In this document: positions 8,036-16,262 of the stretch, piece by piece | How the letters are laid out: every line of letters starts with the position of its first letter | Position numbering within the stretch: the first letter of the stretch is position 1 | DNA from: Rhodospirillaceae bacterium | GTDB lineage: Bacteria > Pseudomonadota > Alphaproteobacteria > Rhodospirillales > Casp-alpha2 | Assembly: GCA_002706405.1 (NCBI GenBank) | Contig: PALN01000055.1 | Coordinates: 1 to 44,602, forward strand | DNA: 44,602 nucleotides | Direction of reading: 5' to 3' | The notes under the pieces: generated by a model | Database searches by the model: none | Told to the model about the DNA's origin: nothing | The model's input: the letters and a program-made list of their open reading frames with translations, nothing else | Program-made: the position numbers and the translations under genes

Positions 8036-8803
8036 ATGGTTTTCTCCGCCCTGGCAACGGTGCTTGAGGACGGATCTGCTGCCGACGTGCAGCGTCTGCC
8101 CAAGTATCTGCAACTGTCCGACGCCATCGCCCGCGCGATCCTGCAGGGGCGCCTGAAAACCGGTGAGAAACTGCCGCCGGAAAGCGAACTGGCGCGGGTT
8201 CTGCCGGCCAGCCTGGGGACCATTCAGCGCGCCCTCAACAGCCTTGCCGACCAGGGCCTGCTGATCCGCCGCCACGGCCACGGCACCTTCGTCGCCGAAC
8301 CGGCCATGGCGCCCAACGATCTTTGGCACTTCCGCTTTTTGGCTGATGACGGGCGCTCGTTGCTGCCGGTCTATACCCAGGTCCGCACCATCGAGGCCGT
8401 GCGCCGCCCCGGCCCATGGTGCGATTTTCTCGGCACCAAGGACCTGATCGCGGTGACCCGGCGGATCGACGTGAACCATGCCCATATGGGGATCAGTGAA
8501 CTGTACCTGCCGGAAGCCCGCGTGCCGGACCTGTTGAAGGTCGCACCGAAGCAGTTGGAAAACGTCAACATCCGTGCCTTCATGGCCGATCACTTCGGCA
8601 TCGTCACGGAACGGGTGCGGGAAATGGCGGCCTGCGCCCCCTTGCCGGAAACGGTCACAGCGGCTCTCGGCCTGACGCCGGGCCTGGCGGGTCTGGCCTA
8701 CCATATGGAAGGCTTCGCCCATCGCGACCGGCCCATCAGTTATCAGATCGCCTGGTTCCCGCCGGGCGGCCCGCGCCTGGTCCTTGGCGAAAAACACGAA
8801 TAG
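8036..8803 (+). CDS. GntR-family regulator with UTRA ligand-binding domain (HutC type)
   Basis: The 255-residue protein has an N-terminal winged helix (residues 20-90: LPKYLQLSDAIARAI, LPPESELA, the recognition region TIQRALNSLADQGLL, and a RHGHGTFV wing) followed by a UTRA-like effector domain (95-250). It is the first gene of the operon: the FrdB-like gene starts 25 nt after its stop, and the palindrome at 7931-7964 lies just upstream. The likely effector is a substrate or product of the downstream enzymes, probably a di- or hydroxycarboxylic acid. The recognition helix starts PASLGTIQRAL where many relatives have S(R/V)xTVRxAL. Confidence 0.88.
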   Translation: MVFSALATVLEDGSAADVQRLPKYLQLSDAIARAILQGRLKTGEKLPPESELARVLPASLGTIQRALNSLADQGLLIRRHGHGTFVAEPAMAPNDLWHFRFLADDGRSLLPVYTQVRTIEAVRRPGPWCDFLGTKDLIAVTRRIDVNHAHMGISELYLPEARVPDLLKVAPKQLENVNIRAFMADHFGIVTERVREMAACAPLPETVTAALGLTPGLAGLAYHMEGFAHRDRPISYQIAWFPPGGPRLVLGEKHE

Positions 8804-8828
8804 GAAGACGCACACGGATGGAACGCAA

Positions 8829-9548
8829 ATGAGCAACAACACTCTCACCGTCGAAATTTGGCGTGGCCGCGAGGAAGGCAAATTCGACACTTTCGAAGTG
8901 CCGCGCATGGCGAGCCAGACCGTGCTCGACATCGTCACCTATGTGCAGCGCAATCTGGACCCGGGGCTCAGCTACCGCTTCGCCTGCTGGGTCGGCGTCT
9001 GCGGCTCCTGCGCCATGACCGTCAACGGCAAGCCGCGCTGGACCTGCCGCACCCATGTCGACAAGGTCGCGGACGAAGGCGTCCTGCGCATCCAGCCGCT
9101 GAAGAACCTGCCGGTGATCCGCGACCTGGCCGTCGACATGACGGAATTCTTTGAAAAATGGACAAAGGCCAAGGCCCATTTCGTGCCGACGGCGACCCGC
9201 CATGACGACTTCGCCCAGGTGTCGCCCAGCGACCCCAAGCGCAAGGAAGCCACGGCGGGGATCGAATGCATCAACTGCGGCGTCTGCTATTCGGCTTGTG
9301 ACACGGTCGCCTGGCTGGGTGACTATCTCGGCCCGGCGGCCCTCAACCGCGCCTGGACCTTGCACAATGATGTGCGCGACGGCGGCCAGTCGGACCGCAT
9401 CAAGGCCATCGCCGGGACCGGCGGCTGTCAGGCCTGTCATTCGCACCAAAGCTGTTTCGAGCTGTGTCCCAAGCATTTGAACCCGACGGCGTCGATCGCC
9501 GGGCTCAAGCGGGCGACGGCCAAGGCGGCGCTGAAGGGGGAGATCTGA
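8829..9548 (+). CDS. Fumarate reductase / succinate dehydrogenase iron-sulfur subunit (FrdB-like)
   Basis: The 239-residue protein has a plant-ferredoxin-type N-terminal domain with C53-x4-C58-x2-C61-x11-C73 for [2Fe-2S], and a C-terminal domain with C147, C150, C153 and C157 (CINCGVCYSAC) and C203-x5-C209-x3-CP (213). CINCGxCYxAC and the following LGPAAL resemble E. coli FrdB more than SdhB. It would pass electrons between the flavoprotein (12496-14235) and the quinone-binding anchors. An extra cysteine, C200, sits three residues before C203. The usual CP after the first cluster is CD here. The ATG at 8829 is chosen over an in-frame TTG at 8784 that overlaps the regulator. Confidence 0.9.
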   Translation: MSNNTLTVEIWRGREEGKFDTFEVPRMASQTVLDIVTYVQRNLDPGLSYRFACWVGVCGSCAMTVNGKPRWTCRTHVDKVADEGVLRIQPLKNLPVIRDLAVDMTEFFEKWTKAKAHFVPTATRHDDFAQVSPSDPKRKEATAGIECINCGVCYSACDTVAWLGDYLGPAALNRAWTLHNDVRDGGQSDRIKAIAGTGGCQACHSHQSCFELCPKHLNPTASIAGLKRATAKAALKGEI

Positions 9549-9551
9549 TCC

Positions 9552-9902
9552 ATGACTCCCGAACGCGCCGAAACTCTCGAATGGCTGATGCAGCGGGTTT
9601 CCGCCATGGTACTGGCGGTCTGCGTCATCGTGCATCTGACCGTCATCGTCATTGCCGTGCAGGGCGGGGTCACGTCCAAGGAAATCGTCGCCCGCGTCGG
9701 CGGCTCCGTGCCCTGGCTGATGTTCTATTCCGTGTTCGTGATCGCCGTGGCGCTGCATGCGCCGACGGGACTGCGCAACATCCTGCGGGAATATACATCC
9801 CTCGGCCGCCGGCAGACTCATTGGATCATGGCTGCCGTCTGTATCCTGATCCTGGTCATGGGCTTCCGTGCCGTGATCGGGCTTTACGGGTTGGGGGCAT
9901 AA
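9552..9902 (+). CDS. Complex II-like membrane anchor, cytochrome b subunit 1 (SdhC/FrdC-like)
   Basis: The 116-residue protein has three hydrophobic segments at about 13-36, 50-70 and 89-112. LMQRVSAMVLA resembles the quinone-site HRVSG motif of SdhC proteins but with Gln for His, and ALHAPTGLRNIL resembles the heme-ligand helix (H-x3-G-x-R) of complex II anchors. It lies 3 nt after the iron-sulfur subunit and 4 nt before a second anchor. It should form the membrane part with the next gene and exchange electrons with quinone. Small anchors diverge fast, so the call rests mainly on context plus the short motifs. Confidence 0.8.
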   Translation: MTPERAETLEWLMQRVSAMVLAVCVIVHLTVIVIAVQGGVTSKEIVARVGGSVPWLMFYSVFVIAVALHAPTGLRNILREYTSLGRRQTHWIMAAVCILILVMGFRAVIGLYGLGA

Positions 9903-9906
9903 CGCC

Positions 9907-10245
9907 ATGAAGACGCATCGCAATCACGCCAACTATTGGGCCTTCGTCCTGCACCGGGTTTCCGGACTTGCCCTGTTGCTGTTCCTGCCGGCGCATTTTT
10001 ATGTCCTGGCCCTGGCCGTTGAACAGGCCGCGACCCTCGACATGTTTCTCAGCTGGACCGAGGCGCCCTTGGTGAAGCTTCTGGAAACCGGGCTGGTGAT
10101 CCTGTTGGCGGCCCATATGACCGGTGGGCTCCGCATCCTCGCCATCGAATTCCTGGCCTGGCGCAACTGGCAGAAATCCGTGGTCGCCATCACCGGCGGG
10201 CTGTCGCTCGCGGCCGGGCTGCTGTTCTTTCTCAATGCGGGATGA
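9907..10245 (+). CDS. Complex II-like membrane anchor, cytochrome b subunit 2
   Basis: The 112-residue protein has three transmembrane segments at about 14-38, 56-75 and 86-109. It carries FVLHRVSGLALLL, the classic quinone-site motif of SdhC, and LLAAHMTGGLRILAIE, the heme-ligand type helix with H-x3-G-x-R. Since both anchors have the H-x3-G-x-R pattern, the complex could hold one or two b hemes; this is inference. The gene is translationally packed with its neighbours, 4 nt after the first anchor and 10 nt before the TauE/SafE gene. Confidence 0.82.
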   Translation: MKTHRNHANYWAFVLHRVSGLALLLFLPAHFYVLALAVEQAATLDMFLSWTEAPLVKLLETGLVILLAAHMTGGLRILAIEFLAWRNWQKSVVAITGGLSLAAGLLFFLNAG

Positions 10246-10255
10246 TCGGATCACC

Positions 10256-10984
10256 ATGACCGAGCTGTCGCCCGAACTGATCGTGGTCCTCGGGGCGTTT
10301 CTCGCGGCCTTTGTCGCGGGATCGTCCGGGTTCGGCGACGCCCTGGTGTCGGCGGCGTTCTGGCTGCATGTTCTGCCGCCGGTCGAGGCGGCCCCCCTGA
10401 TTATCCTGACGGGCATCACCCTGCATGTGTTCCTGCTGATCCGCCTGCGCAGCCGGTTGGATTTCTCTCGGCTGCTGCCGTTCCTGTCCTTGGGCGTGAT
10501 CGGCGTGCCGATCGGTACCTGGCTGCTGCAGCATCTGCCGGCCGAACCCTTCAAGGTCGCGGTCGGTGCCTTGCTTTTGCTGTACGGCGGCGGCCTGCTG
10601 ATCTTCGCCAATCCGCCGACCATCACCCGTGGTGGGCGCGGAATGGACGCGGCGGCGGGCGGCATCGGCGGGGTGCTGGGCGGCATGGCGGGCTTGTCCG
10701 GCATCGTGCCGGCGGTGTGGAGCGGCTTGCGCGGCTGGCCCCGCGACCAGGCCCGCGGCGTGACCCAGCCCTTCATCCTGATCATGCACAGCCTGTCCCT
10801 TGCCGCCATGGCCTATGCGGGCCTGATCACGCCGCAGCTGGCGCATAACTACCTTTGGGCCCTGCCGGCCATGGCCGTGGGCGGCCTGGTCGGCATCGGC
10901 TGCTACACCCGTTTGAACGAAGAACGCTTCCGGTGCATCGTCCTGGCCATCCTGGCCGGCGCCGGGGTGACGTTGATTGTCTAG
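10256..10984 (+). CDS. TauE/SafE (TSUP) family permease inside the complex II-like operon
   Basis: The 242-residue membrane protein has about eight hydrophobic segments and the TSUP repeat signatures AGSSGFGDALVSAAF (20-34) and GGVLGGMAGLSGIVPA (140-155). Family members transport sulfite, sulfoacetate or other small anions. It sits between the second cytochrome b anchor (10-nt gap) and the fumarase alpha gene (12-nt gap), so it is part of the same transcript. That placement suggests export or uptake of the anion handled by the operon. The ATG at 10256 is chosen because the longer frame from 10124 overlaps the anchor gene. Confidence 0.85.
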   Translation: MTELSPELIVVLGAFLAAFVAGSSGFGDALVSAAFWLHVLPPVEAAPLIILTGITLHVFLLIRLRSRLDFSRLLPFLSLGVIGVPIGTWLLQHLPAEPFKVAVGALLLLYGGGLLIFANPPTITRGGRGMDAAAGGIGGVLGGMAGLSGIVPAVWSGLRGWPRDQARGVTQPFILIMHSLSLAAMAYAGLITPQLAHNYLWALPAMAVGGLVGIGCYTRLNEERFRCIVLAILAGAGVTLIV

Positions 10985-10996
10985 GAGACGACCAAG

Positions 10997-11872
10997 ATGA
11001 AACTTGATCTCGCCGCCGTCGAGGAAACGGCCAAACATCTGTATATCCAGGCGCTGAAAATCCTGCCGCCGGACATTAAGGACGGCTTCAAGCGCCTGGA
11101 CGCGACGGAGACGGACCCGACGGCCAAGTCGATCCTGGCAACCATGATCAAGAACATCGACGTGGCCGAGGACACGACCAACCTTCTGTGCCAGGACACC
11201 GGCATCCCGATCTACAACATCCTGATCGGGCGCGGGGTCGAGGTCGACGGCCACGCCTTGAAGGAGGCCATTCGAAAAGGCTGCGAGCGGGCCACCACCG
11301 AACACCCCCTGCGCTCTTCCGTCGTCCACCCGATCACCCGGGTCAACGAACAGACCTCCTGCGGCATCAAGGTGCCGGTCATCACCATCGACTTTTCCGA
11401 CAAGGACGAGTTCTTCGAGATGGAGATGATCCCCAAGGGGTCCGGCTCGGAGAACGGCAGTTTCCTGAAAATGTGCATCCCGGCCGAGGGCGTGGCCGGC
11501 ATCAAGACCTTCGTCGTCGACAAGGTGATGGAAGTGGGCGGGCGCGTCTGCCCGCCGACCATCGTCGGCGTCGGCGTCGGCGGCACGTCGGACCTGTGCA
11601 CCAAGCTGGCGAAGAAGGCGGGGGCCCGGCCCTTGGGTTCCGTCTGCGAGGACCCGGAAGGGGCGAAGCTCGAAAAAGAACTGAGCGCCGCCGTCAACAT
11701 GCTGGGCATCGGCCCGCAGGGCCTGGGCGGCGATTCCACCGCTTTCGCCGTGCATGTCGAAACCGCCGCCACCCACATCACCATGAACCCGGTCGCCGTC
11801 AACATCATGTGCCATTCGGCGCGCCGCGCCCGGGCGACCTTCACGCCCAAGGGCGTCGAGATCGGCTTCTAA
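10997..11872 (+). CDS. Class I fumarase / L(+)-tartrate dehydratase alpha subunit
   Basis: The 291-residue protein is the N-terminal half of class I Fe-S hydratases. Likely [4Fe-4S] ligands are C65 (LLCQDTGIP), C185 (RVCPPTIVGVGVGGTS) and C272 (IMCHSARRA), at the family positions. QDTG and GGTS are the substrate-pocket hallmarks. With the beta subunit it would catalyse reversible hydration of fumarate to malate, or of a related acid (tartrate, mesaconate, citraconate). This class is oxygen-sensitive. Its place between complex II subunits fits interconversion of malate, fumarate and succinate. The exact substrate cannot be told from sequence alone. Confidence 0.88.
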   Translation: MKLDLAAVEETAKHLYIQALKILPPDIKDGFKRLDATETDPTAKSILATMIKNIDVAEDTTNLLCQDTGIPIYNILIGRGVEVDGHALKEAIRKGCERATTEHPLRSSVVHPITRVNEQTSCGIKVPVITIDFSDKDEFFEMEMIPKGSGSENGSFLKMCIPAEGVAGIKTFVVDKVMEVGGRVCPPTIVGVGVGGTSDLCTKLAKKAGARPLGSVCEDPEGAKLEKELSAAVNMLGIGPQGLGGDSTAFAVHVETAATHITMNPVAVNIMCHSARRARATFTPKGVEIGF

Positions 11873-11887
11873 GGGAGGGTTGATAAA

Positions 11888-12499
11888 ATGACCGAACACA
11901 CGATCCACATGCCCTGCACCGAGGAACAGATCCGCGAATTGAAAGCGGGTGATACGGTGATTTTGGAAGACTGGCTGTACGGTATCCGCGACGCGACGCA
12001 GATCCACATGTTCGACAAGGGCCGTAAGGCCAAGTTCGACCTGAACGGCCATGCGGTCATCCACACGGCCCCCAATGTGAAGAAGGTGCCGAAATCCAAT
12101 TTCTGCCCGGCGGGTTATGAGAGCGTCTGCATCGGGACCACCACGTCGCAGCGCATGGAGCGGTTCACCCGCCCGCTGATGCAGGAATACGGCGTGCGCA
12201 TGGTCATCGGCAAAGGCGGCCTGGGCGAGGACAGCCGCGCCGCGTTCAAGGAATTCGGCGGCGTGTACCTGGCCATCATCGGCGGCACGGCGGCGCTGGA
12301 GACCACCTGGATCGAACGGATCACCGACGTCGACCTGGAAGACCTCAATCCCGAATGCCTGTGGGAGTTCAAGATCAATCACTTCGGCCCGCTGCTGGTC
12401 GCCATGGATGCCCATGGCGGCTCGCTCTATGACGGGGTCAAGAAAACCGCCGAGGATCGCCGCGCCGAAGCCCTGGCCAGCATGGGAGTTTCTTCGTGA
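11888..12499 (+). CDS. Class I fumarase / L(+)-tartrate dehydratase beta subunit
   Basis: The 203-residue protein corresponds to the C-terminal domain of class I fumarases: LKAGDTVILEDWLYGIRDA near residue 19, IGTTTSQRM near 81, MVIGKGGLG near 100 and the AIIGGTAAL loop near 123. It completes the active site formed with the alpha subunit, which ends 15 nt upstream. The stop overlaps the GTG start of the flavoprotein gene (GTGA, 12496-12499), so translation of the two is coupled. Separate alpha and beta chains, not a fused enzyme, resemble TtdAB and the archaeal and anaerobe-type fumarases. Confidence 0.88.
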   Translation: MTEHTIHMPCTEEQIRELKAGDTVILEDWLYGIRDATQIHMFDKGRKAKFDLNGHAVIHTAPNVKKVPKSNFCPAGYESVCIGTTTSQRMERFTRPLMQEYGVRMVIGKGGLGEDSRAAFKEFGGVYLAIIGGTAALETTWIERITDVDLEDLNPECLWEFKINHFGPLLVAMDAHGGSLYDGVKKTAEDRRAEALASMGVSS

Positions 12500-14235
12500 A
12501 ACCCGAAATCGATACACAACAGACCGACGTTCTGATTCTGGGCTCCGGCGGGGCCGGGCTGTTCGCGGCCCTGCACGCCAAGGACCTGGCGCCGCAGTTG
12601 AAGGTGACGGTGGCGGTCAAGGGCCTGCTCGGCAAGACCGGCTGCACCCGCATGGTGCAGGGCGGCTACAACGTGGCCCTGGCCCCCGGGGATTCCGCCG
12701 AACGCCATTTCATGGACACGGTCGAGGGCGGCAAATGGCTCAACAACCAGGAGCTTGCCTGGACCCTGGTGACCCAGGCCCAGGTCCGCATCCGCGAGTT
12801 GGAAAACGAGCTCGGCTGTTATTTCGACCGTAACCCGGACGGCAGCGTCCACCAGAAAGCCTTCGCCGGACAGACCTTCGACCGCACGGTCCACAAGGGC
12901 GACCTGACGGGTATCGAGATCATCAACCGCCTGATGGAACAGGTCTGGGCGCGCGACGTCGACAAGCTGGAAGACCATCGCGCCATCGAGCTCATCAAGT
13001 CGCCGGACGGATCACGCATTTCCGGCGTGCTGTTCATCGACATGCGCACGGGCCAGTTCCGCTTCGTCCAGGCCAAGGCCGTGCTGCTGGCAACTGGCGG
13101 CGGGCCGACCATGTACAAGTATCACACGCCGTCGGGCGACAAATCCTGCGACGGCATGGCCATGGCCCTGCGCGCGGGCCTCGGCATGCGCGACATGGAA
13201 ATGGTGCAGTTCCACCCCACGGGCCTGATCGCCGGGTCGGACACGCGCATGACCGGCACGATCATCGAGGAAGGCCTGCGCGGTTTCGGCGGCTACCTTC
13301 TGGGCGGCGACGAAGAGCGCTTCATGCATAAGTACGATGAGCGCAAGGAACGCGCGACCCGCGACATCGTGTCCCGCGCCATGTTCACGGAAATGCGGGC
13401 GGGCAACGTGGCCGCCAACGGCGGGCTCTACATCACCATGAAGCATCTGGATACGGCCCAGGTGCGCAAGAACTTCAAGGGCATGGTCGAACGCTGCGCC
13501 GATTGCGGCTTCGATCTGGCGGCCGGCTTGGTCGAAGTCGTGCCGACGGCCCACTACATGATGGGCGGGGCCGAGTTCGAGGCCGATTGCTCCACCGCCA
13601 TCCCCGGCCTGTTCGCCGCCGGGGAGGATACGGGCGGCGTCCATGGCGCCAACCGCCTGGGCGGCAACGGGGTCGCCAATTCCACCGTGTTCGGCGGCAT
13701 CGCCGGCGACACCATCGCCGCCTGGACGCCCGAGCACGGCCAGTTCGCCGACCCGGACCCGGCAACTTTGGAAGACGCGGTGATGCGCGCCGGCCGGCCC
13801 CTGACCCAACCCAAGGGCGACATCGACGGCATCCGCAAGCGGCTTTACGACCTGATGTGGGAAGACGCCGGCATCATCCGCGACCAGGAAAGCCTCAAGC
13901 GGGCCGAAGCCGGATTGCAAACCCTCGAGGCCGACCTGGACCGCACCGGCGTCACCGGCACGGACCTGGCCTATAACCTGACCTGGCATGATTGGCTCAA
14001 CCTGAAGAACCTGATCCTGGTGTCCAAGGCGATCACCGCCGCCGCCACGGCGCGCGACGACTCTCGGGGCGCGCACTACCGCGCCGACTATCCGGACGTG
14101 CGTGATGTGGAAAATTCCCGCTTCACCCGTGTGACCCTGGACGGCCACGGCCAGATCAACATGACGACCGAACCGGTCAAGTTCACCCGCGTGAAGCCGG
14201 GTGAGACCCTGTTGACGGAGGGGGCAGCGGAGTAG
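12496..14235 (+). CDS. Fumarate reductase / succinate dehydrogenase flavoprotein subunit (FrdA-like), FAD-linking His absent
   Basis: The 579-residue protein has the FAD dinucleotide motif LILGSGGAGLFAA (13-25), VQFHPTG with H240, the catalytic-type arginine R289 in ATRDIVSRA, TAHYMMGG with H353, GANRLGGN with R387, and the C-terminal SRGAHYRADYP. These are the substrate-site residues of the SdhA/FrdA family. In classical complex II, FAD is linked to a His five residues before the Q/E-G-G motif; here that place is C50 (GCTRMVQGG), so FAD is probably non-covalent. The gene uses GTG, overlaps the fumarase beta stop and is last in the operon, unlike the usual CDAB order. Confidence 0.9.
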   Translation: MKPEIDTQQTDVLILGSGGAGLFAALHAKDLAPQLKVTVAVKGLLGKTGCTRMVQGGYNVALAPGDSAERHFMDTVEGGKWLNNQELAWTLVTQAQVRIRELENELGCYFDRNPDGSVHQKAFAGQTFDRTVHKGDLTGIEIINRLMEQVWARDVDKLEDHRAIELIKSPDGSRISGVLFIDMRTGQFRFVQAKAVLLATGGGPTMYKYHTPSGDKSCDGMAMALRAGLGMRDMEMVQFHPTGLIAGSDTRMTGTIIEEGLRGFGGYLLGGDEERFMHKYDERKERATRDIVSRAMFTEMRAGNVAANGGLYITMKHLDTAQVRKNFKGMVERCADCGFDLAAGLVEVVPTAHYMMGGAEFEADCSTAIPGLFAAGEDTGGVHGANRLGGNGVANSTVFGGIAGDTIAAWTPEHGQFADPDPATLEDAVMRAGRPLTQPKGDIDGIRKRLYDLMWEDAGIIRDQESLKRAEAGLQTLEADLDRTGVTGTDLAYNLTWHDWLNLKNLILVSKAITAAATARDDSRGAHYRADYPDVRDVENSRFTRVTLDGHGQINMTTEPVKFTRVKPGETLLTEGAAE

Positions 14236-14287
14236 GTGCTGCGATGGGGGCCGTGACAAGTTTCCCGTAACCCCTTAGCATTCCGTC

Positions 14288-15079
14288 ATGATTCGGATGC
14301 GTACCCTCGCGACGCTCGGCGTTGCCGTGGTCCTGCTTGCCGGCTGCCTGCAGCCGACGGTGGCGCGGCGCGTGACCGATCCGTCGGCCAAGGCGGCGGC
14401 TGATCCGCTCGACGTCTATACCTTCCAGATCGACAAGGCGCGGGAAACGGGCCAATGGTCCGACGGTGAACAGTGGATCGCGCGGGTGCCGCCCAAGTTG
14501 ATCGACGATTACCGGCGCTGGTTCGAGCCGCAGGCCCATTACTTTCCGCCGCTGTGGATTTACGCCTCGGCGCGCAAGCTGGAGCAAGGCGGGAACGAGC
14601 TGAAGGCCGCCTATTGGTACATCGCCGCCCGTGAACGCCAGATCCGCCAGTTGCGCCGCTGCCGCGACGACAGCGCCAAGGAACAATTGATCTGGGCCGA
14701 CGGCGCCTTCGCCGACCTGCGCCGGGAAATGGGCCGCCACGAGGAACTGACCCGCTATGCCGCCAAGCATGCCTTCACCTGGCTCGACCGGCACGAGGAC
14801 ACGGACGACGGCCTGCTCGAGGCCTGCCTGCGCGGCAAGGCGGGGGCGGAGCGGGCCCGGGACGGCAAGCTGATCCCCGTCGACGGCGCGGGTGGCTCCG
14901 GCAAGACCTTTCGTCTGGTGCCGCCGCCGGTGGAGAATCCCGCCGATTGGATCATCCCGGCGGCCGAAATTCATGACATCCGTACCTGGTCGCGCATCCT
15001 GATGAAGCAGGACGTGGCACGGATCTTGGGCGAGCCCGAGGTCGAGCCACCGACGCCGACCATTTCGCCCTTGCGGTAG
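14288..15079 (+). CDS. Predicted lipoprotein of unknown function
   Basis: The 263-residue protein starts with a lipoprotein signal peptide: basic MIRMR, hydrophobic core and a lipobox VLLAGC with the lipidated Cys at 20. The mature part is soluble, rich in Trp, Arg and charged residues, and helical in character (ASARKLEQGGNELKAAYWYIAARERQIRQ near 95-125), somewhat like helical-repeat proteins. It should be anchored in the inner or outer membrane facing the periplasm. I do not recognise the family. It begins 52 nt after the flavoprotein stop; whether it belongs to that operon is unclear. The next gene is another unknown envelope protein. Confidence 0.75.
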   Translation: MIRMRTLATLGVAVVLLAGCLQPTVARRVTDPSAKAAADPLDVYTFQIDKARETGQWSDGEQWIARVPPKLIDDYRRWFEPQAHYFPPLWIYASARKLEQGGNELKAAYWYIAARERQIRQLRRCRDDSAKEQLIWADGAFADLRREMGRHEELTRYAAKHAFTWLDRHEDTDDGLLEACLRGKAGAERARDGKLIPVDGAGGSGKTFRLVPPPVENPADWIIPAAEIHDIRTWSRILMKQDVARILGEPEVEPPTPTISPLR

Positions 15080-15185
15080 GGGCGATAGGGCCCCACCTCA
15101 TTGGTGGAAAAATTATCTACATTTTTTCATATATATTGTGATCGCCAACACATCCTTTTTCCCCCAGACAGGGCATGGATCAGGC

Positions 15186-16262
15186 ATGAGCAAACCCGCG
15201 TTTCCACAGACCCCGTCCGGCGTGACCGACTGGGAGAAGGTGTTCGAGGACCCGAAGGACGGCCTGATCGCCGTGATCGCCAGCGCGCCCAACGCGACGG
15301 CGCTTCGGAGCTGCCTGGAGGCCGTGACCCGCCAGCTGTTTACCCGCAAGGGGGACGAGTTGGAAATCACCCGGGTCGAGGGCGAAATCGAACGCATGTT
15401 CGCGAACGCCGGCGGCGGCACGCCGACGGACGACGCCGTGGCCCTGCTGCGCTCCATCAAGGATCTCCGCATCCGCAAGGCGCAGGAGTTCCTGGCCCGC
15501 AAGCACGCCGACGATGCCGACCGCCGCGCCAAGGAAGCGGGCAGCGGCCTGAAGCGTCTGGCCTATCTGGCGTTCAAGGATCCCAAGTATCTGATCGGCG
15601 CCACGGTCGCGATGCTGGCCCTGGCGGGCTATCTCTACATCGCCCTGAACGACGTGAGCACGGAACCGGCGGAAAGCGCCGACATCCCCCCTGAGCCGGA
15701 AGCCGCTGCTGCGGCCGCGGTGGCGGACGCCCCGCCCCCGCAAGAAGGCGTCGTGGTCATTCCCCCGGTGGGGGCACCGGTCGACACCGTTCATAAGGCC
15801 GAACAATCCAAATCCGGCCCCATGTCCGGGATTGCCGCCGCCCTGCCGACGCAGCGACGGGCCGCTCCTCCGGTGGAAGACACGCCGCCGCCGACGATCC
15901 TGTTCAAGCATGTCCCCATTCCCCGGCCGTTCGTCGGCAAGCGGGGCACCGCGAATACCGTCTTGCCGGTCGCCATCATGGCCGAACGGAACGTGGTGGA
16001 GGACATCTGCGACATCGCGCCGGTGATCTATCACCTGGTCAATATCGAGTTGTCCGACGCGGGGTTGGCCGGATCGGACTACAGCGATTTCGATCTGGAG
16101 CGGATGGCCCGGACCCTGACCCGCAAGGTCAATCGTGAACTGGGTCGGCCTTTGGTGGCGCGCATGGTCCTGATCCGCGATCCGGGCCGCAATGTCTTTG
16201 CCCGCCACGATTGCGCCCAGGCGCCCAAGGCCATGGTGCGCCGCCTCAACCTGGACCGTTAG
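15186..16262 (+). CDS. Single-pass membrane protein of unknown function
   Basis: The 358-residue protein has an N-terminal soluble part (1-130), one transmembrane helix at about 136-154 (LIGATVAMLALAGYLYIAL), a Pro/Ala-rich linker (160-255) and a C-terminal domain (260-358) with paired cysteines in VEDICDIAP and ARHDCAQAP that could form a periplasmic disulfide. The ATG at 15186 gives the shortest plausible start; an upstream in-frame start at 15138 adds 16 residues. The AT-rich upstream stretch (15110-15150) may be its promoter. Its stop codon overlaps the end of the convergent pta gene by 4 nt. No family recognised. Confidence 0.7.
   Translation: MSKPAFPQTPSGVTDWEKVFEDPKDGLIAVIASAPNATALRSCLEAVTRQLFTRKGDELEITRVEGEIERMFANAGGGTPTDDAVALLRSIKDLRIRKAQEFLARKHADDADRRAKEAGSGLKRLAYLAFKDPKYLIGATVAMLALAGYLYIALNDVSTEPAESADIPPEPEAAAAAAVADAPPPQEGVVVIPPVGAPVDTVHKAEQSKSGPMSGIAAALPTQRRAAPPVEDTPPPTILFKHVPIPRPFVGKRGTANTVLPVAIMAERNVVEDICDIAPVIYHLVNIELSDAGLAGSDYSDFDLERMARTLTRKVNRELGRPLVARMVLIRDPGRNVFARHDCAQAPKAMVRRLNLDR

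Noticed and set aside
10232..12517. A 761-codon minus-strand frame across the TSUP and fumarase genes
   Set aside because: It spans three well-supported plus-strand genes and has the same antisense composition, with long His/Gln/Arg/Gly-rich runs and no motifs.
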